From Pseudarthrobacter sp. MM222 (GTDB lineage Bacteria; Actinomycetota; Actinomycetes; Actinomycetales; Micrococcaceae), in the NCBI RefSeq assembly GCF_947090775.1, contig NZ_OX352321.1, positions 2,294,001 through 2,358,000 of the forward strand: a stretch of 64,000 bases of DNA, read 5' to 3'. The notes under the pieces are model-generated. The model did no database searches. It was not told the origin of the DNA and worked only from the letters and a program-made list of their open reading frames with translations. Positions within the stretch are counted from its first letter, which is position 1, and every line of letters starts with the position of its first letter. Position numbers and translations under genes: made by a program. Positions 48,613 through 60,261 of the stretch are shown here, one piece after another.

Positions 48613-48668
48613 CCGGTTCCAGTGGGCCACCGCCGGACGGGGAGTCCGACGGCGCCCGGCGCAGCGCC

Positions 48669-49186
48669 TCAGGAGGCGAGATCCAGCACGTCCCGGGCCC
48701 GTTGCAGGGCCACGGTGGAGGCGTAGATCAGTGCCGCGTCGGCGGAACCGGCCACGCGGAGATCCAGCGCTGTCGCGAAGGACTCCACGGCCGCGGCGAT
48801 GTTGCCAGCGGCGAAGTAGGAACGGCCGAGCTGCTGACGGATGACGGCTTCATCCGGCGTACCCCGGGTTTCCGCCAGCAGCTGCCGGAACAGGTCAACG
48901 GCGCGGTCAGAACGGTGCGAGACCCGCAGCACGTCAGCCTCGAAGATACGCAGCCGGAGTGAATCCGGGTCCTTGTACCGGGCCTCGGCCAGCAGCTCCG
49001 CTGCCTCACCGGCGTGCCCCTGGACGAGGCGTACGAAGATCAGGTCCGCTGGATCCGCGGAGGCCGACAGCGCGGCGGCGCAGGCTTCCTCATTGACGAT
49101 CTCCGGCATCAGGCTGACTGGATTGACCCTGATCCCAGCGAACCCGCCGTCGGGCCATTCGCTGGTACCGACCCTGAGGCCGTTCA

Positions 49187-49187
<1 letters not shown>
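48669..49187 (-). CDS. TPR-like protein of unknown function between aroB and efp
   Basis: 172 residues, cytoplasmic. The C-terminal two thirds consists of helical repeats with tetratricopeptide spacing (GRSYFAAGNIAAAVESFATALDL is the clearest unit, from about 117 to 140, preceded by DRAVDLFRQLLAETRG). The N-terminus carries a small beta-rich stretch (GGFAGIRVNPVSLMPEIVNE). ATG overlaps the aroB stop (TGATG). No specific function is recognised; it may be a scaffold or have no link to the shikimate pathway. Confidence 0.75.
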
Positions 49188-50864
<1,677 letters not shown>

Positions 50865-50865
<1 letters not shown>

Positions 50866-52064
50866 TACTGGCCGATCGAGTCCAGGGCCGCCGGAATGCT
50901 GTCCAGGTAACCCTTGATGTTGCGGGCGGTTTCCTCAACCGAGTCGCCGCCGAACTTTTCCGTGACGGCTTCGGCCAGGACGAGGGCCACCATGGCTTCC
51001 GCCACGACACCGGCGGCCGGGACCGCGCACACGTCGGAGCGCTGGTGGTGGGCCTTGGCGGCCTCCCCCGTGCTGACGTCAACGGTCCGGAGGGCACGCG
51101 GCACGGTGGCAATCGGCTTCATGGCCGCACGGACGCGCAGCACATCGCCGATGCTCATGCCGCCTTCGATGCCGCCGGCCCGGTTGCTGGTGCGGATGAT
51201 CCTGCCGTCCGCGTCCTTGACGATCTCGTCGTGGGCGGCCGAGCCGCGGCGGGAGGCGGTGAGGAAACCGTCGCCGACCTCAACGCCCTTGATGGCCTGA
51301 ATCCCCATCAGGGCAGCCGCCAGCCGTGAATCGAGGCGGCGGTCCCAGTGGACGTAGCTGCCCAGTCCGGGCGGGAGGCCGTAGGCGAGCACCTCGACCA
51401 CGCCGCCAAGGGTTTCGCCTTCCTTGTGTGCGACGTCAACCTCGGCCACCATGGCGTCGGAGGTTTCGCGGTCAAAGCAGCGCAAGGGGTCGGCGTCGAG
51501 GGCCAGCACGTTGGCCGGTACCGGCAGCGGCCGGCCTTCCGGCACGGCGGTGCTGGCGATTGAGACCGTGTGGGAGACCAGTTCGATGCCGAGCTGCTTG
51601 AGGAAGGCCGACGCCACGGTGCCGAGGGCCACCCGGGTGGCGGTTTCGCGGGCGCTGGCGCGCTCCAACACAGGACGTGCCTCGTCGAAGCCGTATTTCT
51701 GCATACCGGTGAAGTCGGCGTGACCCGGCCGCGGCCGGGTCAGGGGCGCGTTGCGTGCCTGGTCAGCGAGGATTTCCGGGGCCACGGGATCCGCAGACAT
51801 GATCTGCTCCCACTTGGGCCATTCGGTATTGCCGACCTGGATGGCGACCGGGCCGCCCTGGGTGATGCCGTGGCGGACGCCGCCGAGGATCGTCACCACG
51901 TCCTGCTCAAATTTCATCCGCGCACCGCGGCCGTAGCCGAGCCGGCGGCGGGCCAGCGAATCGGCGATCTGGGCGCTGGTGAGTTCAACACCGGCGGGCA
52001 CGCCTTCAATAATTCCGACCAAGGCCGGACCATGGGATTCTCCGGCAGTCAACCAACGCAACAT
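50865..52064 (-). CDS. aroC: Chorismate synthase
   Basis: 399 residues. FMN-dependent final step to chorismate. The N-terminal [20 protein letters not shown], then [18 protein letters not shown], and [19 protein letters not shown] are classic. An in-frame ATG three codons upstream (52073) is possible, but [12 protein letters not shown] is the usual beginning. A 26-base gap separates it from aroE. Confidence 0.97.
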
Positions 52065-52090
52065 AATTTCCATCCTGCCATGTAAGGTCC

Positions 52091-53020
52091 TCAGAACACC
52101 CGTCGGGGTGCCCCTACTGCGTCACACATCACATCTATGACTTCCTCCGGTACGGCGGCGCCGAGCCGGGTGAAGTGGCGTACCTGTTCCACCGCCTGGT
52201 AGATCAGCATTTCAAGTCCGGGAACCACCGTGCCGCCGGCATCCTGCCAGGCCGCGGCGATCACGCTGGGCCAGGGATCGTAGGCCACATCCAGGAGCAC
52301 GCCGGGACGGCTGCGGGCGGTTGCGGCGGTGCGATCGCTCTCAAATGCCTGCTGCAACTCCGCTGCCAGGGTATCCGCCGCGCGGGGCGGCAGCGTGGAA
52401 ATGACGACGTCGGCGGCGGCCACTGCCGCGGCGGCTCCGGCGATGGACCGCACCCGGATGGGCAGCCCGACGGCGGCTGAGGCGGCCCGCGCTTCGGCGG
52501 CGCGGCCGACATCACGCACAAAGACGTCCGCGCCGGGGGCGCCTAGTTCCCGAAGGGCCGCGATGGCTGCCGCAGCGGTCCCGCCGCCGCCGAGGATGGC
52601 GGCCGTCGGGGCGGTCGCGGCGCCCGCGTGACGCAGGGCGTTGACAATGCCGGCGACGTCCGTGTTGTAGCCGACGAGGCGGGTGGACCCGGCGGTGTCC
52701 CCGCCAGGGTGGCCGCCGGTGGCCGCCGGTTCGAAGGCCACCGTGTTGATGACGCCGAGTGCGCGGGCAACGCCGCGGACCTCGTCCACTTCCGCGACCA
52801 TTGCGGTTTTCAGCGGCATCGTGACGGACAGGCCGCACCAGCCTTTCCCGTGCCGGGATTCCTCCCGGACCCGCGCCATGAGGGCCGGCAGCTCCTCCTC
52901 GGTCACGTCGATCGCCGAATAGCTGATTTCGACACCGAGATGGTCATACGCGGCCCGGTGCAGTGCCGGTGACTTCGAATGGCTGATGGGGTGCCCAAGC
53001 ACGGCGGCCCGCAGCGTCAT
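52091..53020 (-). CDS. aroE: Shikimate dehydrogenase
   Basis: 309 residues. NADP-dependent. Shikimate-binding [28 protein letters not shown] (catalytic Lys), GVINTV and GYNTDVAGI, then the nucleotide-binding [17 protein letters not shown]. Somewhat long because of an Ala/Gly-rich insertion near residue 97-113. Overlaps the mltG end (ATGA). Confidence 0.95.
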   Translation of the reverse strand: MTLRAAVLGHPISHSKSPALHRAAYDHLGVEISYSAIDVTEEELPALMARVREESRHGKGWCGLSVTMPLKTAMVAEVDEVRGVARALGVINTVAFEPAATGGHPGGDTAGSTRLVGYNTDVAGIVNALRHAGAATAPTAAILGGGGTAAAAIAALRELGAPGADVFVRDVGRAAEARAASAAVGLPIRVRSIAGAAAAVAAADVVISTLPPRAADTLAAELQQAFESDRTAATARSRPGVLLDVAYDPWPSVIAAAWQDAGGTVVPGLEMLIYQAVEQVRHFTRLGAAVPEEVIDVMCDAVGAPRRVF

Positions 53021-54668
53021 ACGCAGCGTCCGGCGTTGGACTCACACCAGGCGTTGTACTGCTGCACGTAGCCGTTGTGTTCCGCCAGGGTCTTCGAGAA
53101 CTTGGTCTCCTTGGTGTCCAGGTTGATGGTCACCCAGTAGAGGTAATCGTTGGACTTGGGCTTCGCTGCGGCATCGATGGCTGTCTTGCCGGGCGAGCCG
53201 ATGGGTCCAGCGGGCAGGCCGGTGTTCGCGTAGGTGTTGTACGGATTGGAGGCATCGGCCTTCTGCGCCTCGTCGATATGGAAACTCCGGATTCCCAGGC
53301 CGTAGGTCACCGTTGCATCGGACTGGATCAGCCCGTTGGTTTCGGTGTTGCCGGGCTTGAGCCGGTTGTAGATCGCGCCGGCCACGTCGCCGTATTCGGC
53401 CTGTCCGCCTTCAGCCTGGACAATGCTGGCGACCGTGACGACGTCGTACTGTTTGGCCGGGTCCGTGATGCCCTGGGCCTTGAGCTCGTCCAGGGTGGTG
53501 GACGCGAGTTTCTCCAGGATGTCCTTGGCCGGGGTGCCGAGCGGGAAGCGGTACTCCCCCGGGGCGAGGAAGCCCTCAAGGTTCTTGGACTTGGAGGGAA
53601 CGCCGAACTGGGCCGGGGAGTCGCTCAAGCCCTTCAACTCGGCCACCGGAATCCCGGTGCCCTCGGAAATCGCCTGCAACGACTCTCCGATCCGAAGGCC
53701 TGCGTTGAGGGCGAAGTACATGACTTTGCCCTTGTCCTTGTTCAGTAGCACGGCTACGGCGTCCGCATTCTTCATTTCGGTGCGCATGCTGAAGTCGCCA
53801 GGGCTCAGCGCCCCGCCGGAGGCCGCGAATTCTTTTAGGAAAGAGTCGGCGTTGGCTACGACCTTCTTGTTCTGCAGTTCCGCGGCAACGGATTTGGGTC
53901 CCGCACCGGAGGGAACCGTAATGGTCACCTCGCCGGTCCCCGGTCCGGGGTAGTCGGCCACCGTGTCGCCGCCGAGCAAGGGCTTGATGAACTGGGCGAC
54001 CACAACGATGGCGGCCACGAACACTGCCAGGGTCAGCACCAGAGCCAGGAAACGGCGCCGGCGGCGGACTTTTTGGAAAGTCCCTTGCCGCTGCGCTTGG
54101 CGGAAGCTCCGGCCAATACTTCGTGTCCGGCTTCCGCGTCGGAATAATCAGGGTAGCGGTCAGAGTCATCGCCATAGGGATCGTCTGAATCGTGAGGGTG
54201 GGCCTCATAGCCGGAGTAGTCCGCACCAGGGTGGGCTGCGTAGCCGGGCTGAAGTCCCGTCTCGTAGTGCGGTCCGGACCCGGGGATGACGCTACCGGCG
54301 TACTCGCGCGGGGCATGCCGAAACGCTGCGTCCTCGGGCGCGCTGTCCCTGGCCGCGCTGTCCGCTGGGACGGTCTCCTGGGACTCAGTGTCCTCGTGCA
54401 CGGTCGGCCGGGCCGCAGGGGGTTGGGGCGCGTGGACGGGCGGCGCGGCTTCAGCGGGCGCGGGCGCGGGAGCGGGCGCGGCATCAGCGGGCGCGGGCGC
54501 GGGCGCCGTCGGGCTGTCCTGCCCGGTTTCGAACGCCTGCGGCGGGATGACCTCGTGGCCCTGGGTCATCAGCGACTTTTCCCGGGCCCTAATCTCTTTG
54601 CGCGTCAGCGGTCGGCCGGAGGCGCCGAACGCGTCTCCTGGGGAGTCGTCACTGTTGACCGGGCTCAC
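53017..54668 (-). pseudogene. mltG: Endolytic transglycosylase MltG, split by a one-base frameshift in an A-run
   Basis: Two frames together make one MltG (YceG): an N-terminal cytoplasmic, Pro/Ala-rich and acidic region of about 195 residues from the GTG at 54666-54668, then a membrane span (ALVLTLAVFVAAIVVVAQF) and the extracellular YceG domain with LEGFLAPGEYRFPLG, ASIVQAEGGQAEYGDVAGAI (catalytic Glu region) and YNTYANTGLPAGPIGSPG. The break is at five As (T5 on the plus strand, 54070-54074). One extra A gives 550 continuous residues, and the N-terminal frame otherwise stops after WLWC. MltG cuts nascent peptidoglycan. Since it is conserved and the operon is intact, a sequencing error or slippage is more likely than true loss. 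GTGA overlap with ruvX. Confidence 0.88.
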
Positions 54669-55249
54669 TGTAGCCTTCCGTTTTCTGCAGATTGCGTGTG
54701 TACGTCCGGGCCGGCAGAAGCGCCGTTCCCGGTTGGCCCCGGAGCGGTTTCCGCGTAAACGCGGCTTCCGATCTCCGTTCCCCTGGCCTTTTGCATATCG
54801 ATCGCATGTTGCAGGATACCTGCGGCCGCAACCTGATCAACTACTTTACGGTGATTCCGGCTGCTCATGCCAGCTTCGTGCAGGTTGCGGTGTGCGGTGA
54901 CCGTGCTCAACCGCTCGTCGACCAGACGTACCGGGACCTCGGATCCGAGGTCCCTGAGGGCAGTTGCCAGCAGCTGCGCGTAGTCCGTGGCCATCCGCGC
55001 CGAAGCGTGCTCTTCGCCTTTCATCGTCCGCGGAAGGCCCACGAAGATCTCGACGGCATGGAGCTCTTCGGCCAGCGCCGCGAGGATCCGGACGTCGGTG
55101 TTTTTCTTCGCGTTCCGGTCCAGCGTGCGCAATGGTGTGGCCAGGATGCCGTCTCGGTCACAGACCGCCACGCCCACCCGGACGGTGCCGACGTCCACCC
55201 CCAGTTTCACGCCCCGGGGGTAGCCGTCGGGCACAGCAGCTTCGTTCAC
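54665..55249 (-). CDS. ruvX: RuvX/YqgF-family Holliday-junction resolvase-like protein
   Basis: 194 residues. RNase H-fold family: LGVDVGTVRVGVAVCD with the first catalytic Asp, FVGLPRTMKGEEHASA, and VRLVDERLSTVTAH with later acidic residues. Involved in pre-16S rRNA processing and possibly recombination. Start at GTG, 55247-55249, ten bases after the alaS stop; the open frame continues into alaS. C-terminal 30 residues vary. alaS-ruvX-mltG-aroE is conserved across bacteria. Confidence 0.93.
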   Translation of the reverse strand: MNEAAVPDGYPRGVKLGVDVGTVRVGVAVCDRDGILATPLRTLDRNAKKNTDVRILAALAEELHAVEIFVGLPRTMKGEEHASARMATDYAQLLATALRDLGSEVPVRLVDERLSTVTAHRNLHEAGMSSRNHRKVVDQVAAAGILQHAIDMQKARGTEIGSRVYAETAPGPTGNGASAGPDVHTQSAENGRLQ

Positions 55250-55259
55250 GTGTCGTCCG

Positions 55260-57938
55260 TTATCGCCGGGTAATGGCATCCACGACGGCGGCCAGTGCCG
55301 CGCCGACCTGGGCGGCGTCCGTGCCGCCGCCCTGGGCGACATCGTCCTTGCCGCCGCCGCCGCCGCCGAGGATTCCGGCGGCGAGCCGCACCAGCGCGCC
55401 GGCCTTGACCCCTGCGGCGCGGGCAGCTTCGTTCGTGGCGATCAGGATGACCGGGCGCTCATTGCTGACACCGGCCACCGCGACGGCGGCGGGTTCGGAG
55501 CCGAGGCGGGTCCGGAGGTCGAGGGCCAGACCGCGCAGGTCGTCCGCGCCGCTGACCTGGCCGGCGTCGTGTGCGATGACCTTGACTCCGGCCGCATCCT
55601 TCGCGGTGCCGACAAGCTGTGCGGCGGCAGCGGTGAGCTGTTCCCTGCGCAGACGCTCAAGTTCCTTTTCGGCGGTCTTGAGCTTGGTCAGCGTGGTGGC
55701 GATCCGGTCCGCGAGCAGCCCGGACGGAACCTTGAGCATCTCCGTCAGCTCCGTGACGAGGGCGCGTTCCGCGGCAAGGTGCCGGAAGGCGTCCATGCCC
55801 ACGAAGGCCTCGACACGGCGGTTTCCTGAACCGACGGACTGCTCCCCCAGCAGTGACAGGCTGCCGATCAGCGAGGTGTTCTCGACGTGCGTGCCGCCGC
55901 AGAGCTCCCGGGACCATGCGCCGTCGATCTCCACGACACGGACCTCGTTGCCGTAGTTCTCGCCGAAGAGTGCCATGGCGCCGAGTGCCTTCGCCTCGGC
56001 CAGGCCCATAACCTTCGTTTCGACGCGGTAGTTGTTGCGGATGGCGAGGTTGGAAACTTCCTCGATCTCGGACCGCGTGGCGGCGCTGAGGCCCTCGCCC
56101 CAGGCAAAGTCGAAGCGCAGGTAGCCGGCCTTGTTGAAGGACCCGCGTTGCAGCGCTTCCGGGCCGAGAATTTGGTGCAGGGCCGCGTGCACGATGTGCG
56201 TCCCGGTGTGGGCCTGCTCGGCGGCGTGCCGGCGTTCCCGGTCCACGGCCGCCTGGACGAGCGAGTCGGCACCGATTTCGCCTTCGCGGACGATTGCCTT
56301 GTGCACGCTCAGGCCCTTGATCGGGCGCTGCACGTCCAGAACCTCGACGACGAAGCCGTCGCCGGTGATCAGCCCGGTGTCGGCCGCCTGGCCGCCGGCC
56401 TCGGCGTAAAACGGGGTCTCGGCGAGGACCAGTTCGATTTCATCGCCCGTGGCGGCCTGGGCCACCTTCTGGCCGCCGGACAGGATGCCGCGGACTTTGG
56501 ATTCGCCGTTGAGTTCGGTGTAACCCGTGAACACGGTTTCGCCGGCGGACAGCAGCTCCTGGAAGGCGCTGAGGTCCGCATGGGAACCCTTCTTGCCTTT
56601 GGCGTCGGCCTGCGCGCGCTGGCGCTGTTCGAGCATGAGTTTGCGGAACTCGGGCTCGTCCACCTTCAGCCCGGCCTCCTCGGCCATTTCCAGCGTGAGG
56701 TCGATCGGAAAGCCGTAGGTGTCGTGCAGGGCGAACGCGTCGGCTCCGGAGAGCGGGCGGCCGGCGGTCTTGGACTCCTGGACGGCGTCTTCCAGCCGGG
56801 CCGTGCCGGAGGCGATGGTGCGCAGGAATGCCTTCTCTTCGGCATAGGCGATCCGGCTGATGCGGTCGAAGTCGGTCTCCACGATCGGGTAGACGCCCTT
56901 CATGGCGTCCCGGGAAGCCGGCAGCAGTTCGGGCAGGCACGCCTTTTCGACGCCGAGCAGGCGCATGGAGCGGACGGCCCGGCGGATGAGGCGGCGCAGC
57001 ACGTATCCGCGGCCCTCGTTGGAGGGGGTGACGCCGTCGGCGATCAGCATCAGGGCGGAGCGGATGTGGTCGGCGACGACCCGCATGCGGACGTCGTCGG
57101 TGTGGTGCGGGTCCTCGGCGGATTCGGCGGAGGTGTATTCCCGGCCGGAGAGTGCCGCGGCCCGGTCGATCACGGGACGGACCTGGTCTGTCTCGTACAT
57201 GTTCTCGACGCCCTGCAGGATCATCGCGAGGCGTTCCATGCCGAGGCCGGTGTCGATGTTCTTTTTGGGCAGTTCGCCGGTGATGTCGAAGTCCACCTTG
57301 GAGCGGACGTTGTCGATCTGGTACTGCATGAACACGAGGTTCCAAATTTCGACGTAACGGTTCTCGTCCGCGATCGGGCCGCCTTCGACGCCGTACGCCG
57401 GGCCGCGGTCGAAGTAGATCTCGGAGCAGGGGCCGGCGGGACCGGGCTGGCCGGTGGACCAGTAGTTGTCCGCCTTGCCCATCCGCTGGATCCGCTCGGC
57501 CGGCATGCCGGTGTTCGTGAGCCAGAGTTGCTCGGCCTCGTCGTCCTCTTCGTAGACGGTGACCCACAGGAGTTCCGGCGGCAGTCCGTAGCCGCCGTCG
57601 TCAACGCTGGAGGTGAGCAGTTCCCAGGCGTACTTGATGGCGTCTTCCTTGAAGTAGTCGCCGAAGGAGAAGTTGCCGCACATTTGGAAAAAGGTTCCAT
57701 GGCGGGCGGTCTTGCCGACTTCCTCGATGTCGCCGGTGCGGATGCACTTCTGCACGCTGGTTGCCCGCTTGTACGGGGCTTCCTCGCGAGCTGTCAGGTA
57801 CGGGATGAACGGCACCATGCCGGCCACCGTGAACAGCAACGAGGGGTCGCTGGAGACCAGGGAGGCGGAGGGGACCGGCGTGTGCCCTTTGCTGACAAAA
57901 AAGTCGATCCAGCGCTTGGTGATCTCCTGCGACTTCAT
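55260..57938 (-). CDS. alaS: Alanyl-tRNA synthetase
   Basis: 892 residues. Class II aminoacylation core at the N-terminus (TKRWIDFFVSKGHTPVPSAS; FFQMCGNFSFGDYFKEDAI), editing domain with the metal motif HTGTHIVHAAL and CGGTHVENT, then a C-terminal oligomerisation domain ending in a glycine-rich GGGGGGKDDVAQGGG segment typical of AlaRS. ATG start. About 145 bases lie upstream before the next gene. Confidence 0.98.
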   Translation of the reverse strand: MKSQEITKRWIDFFVSKGHTPVPSASLVSSDPSLLFTVAGMVPFIPYLTAREEAPYKRATSVQKCIRTGDIEEVGKTARHGTFFQMCGNFSFGDYFKEDAIKYAWELLTSSVDDGGYGLPPELLWVTVYEEDDEAEQLWLTNTGMPAERIQRMGKADNYWSTGQPGPAGPCSEIYFDRGPAYGVEGGPIADENRYVEIWNLVFMQYQIDNVRSKVDFDITGELPKKNIDTGLGMERLAMILQGVENMYETDQVRPVIDRAAALSGREYTSAESAEDPHHTDDVRMRVVADHIRSALMLIADGVTPSNEGRGYVLRRLIRRAVRSMRLLGVEKACLPELLPASRDAMKGVYPIVETDFDRISRIAYAEEKAFLRTIASGTARLEDAVQESKTAGRPLSGADAFALHDTYGFPIDLTLEMAEEAGLKVDEPEFRKLMLEQRQRAQADAKGKKGSHADLSAFQELLSAGETVFTGYTELNGESKVRGILSGGQKVAQAATGDEIELVLAETPFYAEAGGQAADTGLITGDGFVVEVLDVQRPIKGLSVHKAIVREGEIGADSLVQAAVDRERRHAAEQAHTGTHIVHAALHQILGPEALQRGSFNKAGYLRFDFAWGEGLSAATRSEIEEVSNLAIRNNYRVETKVMGLAEAKALGAMALFGENYGNEVRVVEIDGAWSRELCGGTHVENTSLIGSLSLLGEQSVGSGNRRVEAFVGMDAFRHLAAERALVTELTEMLKVPSGLLADRIATTLTKLKTAEKELERLRREQLTAAAAQLVGTAKDAAGVKVIAHDAGQVSGADDLRGLALDLRTRLGSEPAAVAVAGVSNERPVILIATNEAARAAGVKAGALVRLAAGILGGGGGGKDDVAQGGGTDAAQVGAALAAVVDAITRR

Positions 57939-58083
57939 GAGCTGATTACTTACCCTTCAATATTCACTGAGTTATTCACTGCGTGCATCGTCCACGCGTG
58001 TACTCCGCGGGACAATGTGGTTCCGGTCGGCGGACCGGCCTGGCCGGCCTGACGGGCGCGGCCCTTTACTAATTCTCTCCCGG

Positions 58084-58338
58084 CTAGCGCCGGACTGCAT
58101 CCCGGCCGGCGACGGCGGTATCGGCGTCAGCGTCAATCCCTAAGGCAGCGCGGAGTTCGGTTTCCCGCTCCTGCATGCCCTCCCGGACGGCGTCCGCGAA
58201 GTCGAACAGGCCGTCGGCGAGCCGGCCAACGGCCCGGTTCAGGCCCTCGGGGCCCAGATTGGACTGCGCCTCGGTGACCTTGCGAAAGGCGATGACGCCG
58301 ATGGCGACGCCGATTCCCATCCAGATGATTCTGTTCAT
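58084..58338 (-). CDS. Small membrane-associated protein of unknown function
   Basis: 84 residues from MNRIIWMGIG. One N-terminal hydrophobic segment (IIWMGIGVAIGVIAF), then a helical, charged region (LADGLFDFADAVREGMQERE). Twenty bases after the DUF948 gene and upstream of alaS; this pair next to alaS is commonly found in Micrococcaceae. Function unknown. Longer open frame upstream rejected as it overlaps the DUF948 gene. Confidence 0.75.
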   Translation of the reverse strand: MNRIIWMGIGVAIGVIAFRKVTEAQSNLGPEGLNRAVGRLADGLFDFADAVREGMQERETELRAALGIDADADTAVAGRDAVRR

Positions 58339-58357
58339 GTCAGTGTCTCCAGCGGGA

Positions 58358-58732
58358 CTAGCGGCTGCGGCGGCCGGTGGTGGGCTTCTTGCGGGCGGTG
58401 AAGGCGGAGCGCACACCGTAGCTGAACGCGGCAACCTTGATCAGCGGTGAGCCCACGGTGGCGGCCACGAGGGAGGACAGCGCGGAGATGTTGGCCGAGG
58501 CGTCCGAGACATTGTTCGCGATCCCGTCCACTTTCTTCAGCTGCTCGTTCGTCGTGGAGACGGTGGCGGTGACTTCGTCCATGAGCGGGGTGGCGCCGTC
58601 GCTGATCGAGCGGATGGAAGAGCGGACTTCGTCGAAGACTCCCCCGAGCTTCAGAATTGGCACGGCGAGCAGCAGGACCAGCAGTGCAAACACTCCGGCC
58701 GCGATCAGGCCGGCAATATCGCCACCAGTCAT
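58358..58732 (-). CDS. DUF948-family membrane protein
   Basis: 124 residues. An N-terminal membrane helix (IAGLIAAGVFALLVLLLAVPIL) is followed by a coiled-coil-like region rich in Ser/Thr/Asn (ATVSTTNEQLKKVDGIANNV) and a basic tail (ARKKPTTGRRSR). This fits DUF948, a family often described as general-stress-like but without known activity. Directly upstream of the 84-residue gene and alaS. Confidence 0.83.
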   Translation of the reverse strand: MTGGDIAGLIAAGVFALLVLLLAVPILKLGGVFDEVRSSIRSISDGATPLMDEVTATVSTTNEQLKKVDGIANNVSDASANISALSSLVAATVGSPLIKVAAFSYGVRSAFTARKKPTTGRRSR

Positions 58733-58825
58733 AGTCGTTCATCTCCTTGTTGCGTCGTATTCCTGCGGCCTGCTCCGACTGGCACAGCCGGCAACCGCAG
58801 AACTCCCCCAAGTACCTTACATACA

Positions 58826-58857
58826 AAGAAGCCCGCGGCGCTTGCCACGGGCTTCTT
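58826..58857 (-). terminator. Terminator after rpsD
   Basis: On the minus strand AAGAAGCCCG pairs with CGGGCTTCTT (10 bp), with inner TGGC/GCCG pairing, then TGTAT. Twenty bases after the rpsD stop. Confidence 0.8.
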
Positions 58858-58877
58858 CGTAAGGTGTTGCGTTGAAT

Positions 58878-59504
58878 CTAGCGTGCGTAGAATTCCACGA
58901 CGAGCTGCTCTTCGCAGGTCACGGGGATCTCGGAACGCTTGGGGCGACGCACGAGGCGGGCCTGCAGGGCGTCAAGCTTGACGTCCAGGTAAGCCGGAAC
59001 GATCGGCAGGACGTCGCGGTGAGCGCCGGCTGCTGCAACCTGGAACGGGGGCATCGGCTCGCTGCGGCTGTGCACGTGGACCAGCTGGCCCTCGGAGACG
59101 CGGAAAGACGGGCGGTCAACGCGGATGCCGTCAACCAGGATGTGGCGGTGCACAACCAGCTGGCGGGCCTGGGCGATGGTGCGGGCGAAGCCGGCACGCA
59201 GCACGAGGGCGTCGAGACGCATCTCGAGCAGTTCGATCAGGTTTTCGCCGGTCAGGCCCTTGGTGCGGCGGGCTTCTTCGAAGGCGCGGGTCATCTGGGC
59301 TTCGCGGATGCCGTACTGGGCGCGCAGACGCTGCTTTTCGCGCAGACGTACGGCGTAGTCGGAGTCCTGCTTCTTGCGGGCACGGCCATGCTCACCGGGG
59401 CCGTACGGGCGGCGCTCCATGTACTTGGCGGCCTTGGGGGTCAGAGCGATGCCGAGTGCACGCGAAAGGCGTGCGGTACGGCGAGCACGAGTGTTGTTAG
59501 CCAC
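58878..59504 (-). CDS. rpsD: 30S ribosomal protein S4
   Basis: 208 residues. Primary 16S rRNA-binding protein. RLSRALGIALTPKAAKYMER at the start, then YGIREAQMTRAFEEARRTKG, and the S4 RNA-binding domain MRLDALVLRAGFARTIAQAR with HRHILVDGIRVDRPSF. It stands alone rather than in an alpha operon, normal for actinobacteria of this group. About 210 bases upstream are free of genes and should hold its promoter. Confidence 0.98.
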   Translation of the reverse strand: MANNTRARRTARLSRALGIALTPKAAKYMERRPYGPGEHGRARKKQDSDYAVRLREKQRLRAQYGIREAQMTRAFEEARRTKGLTGENLIELLEMRLDALVLRAGFARTIAQARQLVVHRHILVDGIRVDRPSFRVSEGQLVHVHSRSEPMPPFQVAAAGAHRDVLPIVPAYLDVKLDALQARLVRRPKRSEIPVTCEEQLVVEFYAR

Positions 59505-59716
59505 TTGTGTCCTTCCAATATCTGCGGTGTGTCAGTGTTACTGGCCTCCACGATGGAGAGCATCGGCCAACCGCTGCCTTTTGCTACTGGGCGCCGGGCA
59601 CCAGCCCACCGGAAAATCAAGCAGACAGCAGAAAATGCTGAATACCGGTGGATTGTGCGTCCGTGCCTTGCCAGACAACGAACAAGCCTACCATGGTGGG
59701 ACCGGCGGGCCGGCCG

Positions 59717-60094
59717 TCAGATCCTCGCGTGCAGGCCCCGGCTGCCGCGCCGTCCGAACGAGGCCGCACCCAGGAATTCCACGGCTACGAACGAGTCGGA
59801 CCCCACGACCCATTCGTCATGGCCCGGCGGGATCGCGTAGGTGTCGTTGGCCTGGATGGTGGACCGCAGGCCTTCCATGGTCTCCACTTCCATCACCCCG
59901 GAAAGGCAGAATCCGAGATGGTGGTGCTGGCACTGGTCGGTCTCCTCGAACGGCTTCATGCACTCAGACCAGCGCCAGCCCGGGCCCAGGATTAGACGCG
60001 CCACGGAGTAATCGTTCACGGTGACCAGGTCAAATTCGGCCTTGTTGTTCGGACAACGCTTCTTGTCCGGAACGTCAAAGGACTTGATGGCCAT
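59717..60094 (-). CDS. Cupin-domain protein
   Basis: 125 residues from MAIKSFDVPDKK. A single small beta-barrel with DQCQHHHLGFCLSGVMEVE (three His, metal-binding position) and YAIPPGHDEWVVGSDSFVAVE, the two cupin motifs. Cytoplasmic. Another in-frame ATG lies at 60116-60118 (MSVNFVTA). Function not predictable; not in an operon with rarA because 160 bases separate them. Confidence 0.8.
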   Translation of the reverse strand: MAIKSFDVPDKKRCPNNKAEFDLVTVNDYSVARLILGPGWRWSECMKPFEETDQCQHHHLGFCLSGVMEVETMEGLRSTIQANDTYAIPPGHDEWVVGSDSFVAVEFLGAASFGRRGSRGLHARI

Positions 60095-60261
60095 AGCTGT
60101 GACGAAATTGACTGACATGGGACACGACCTGAGAACGGGACGACCTGGGAATGGGACGTTTGGAGACCAGACGCTGGAGACCGGGCACGTGCAGCAGATC
60201 ATGCTGACGTATTTCAACGTTAGACCTCACGGACCGGAAGTCAACGGGCAGTTGCGCCCGG

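Noticed and set aside
55887..58052. 721-codon plus-strand frame opposite alaS
   Set aside because: alaS motifs are complete on the minus strand; this is a third-position GC artefact.
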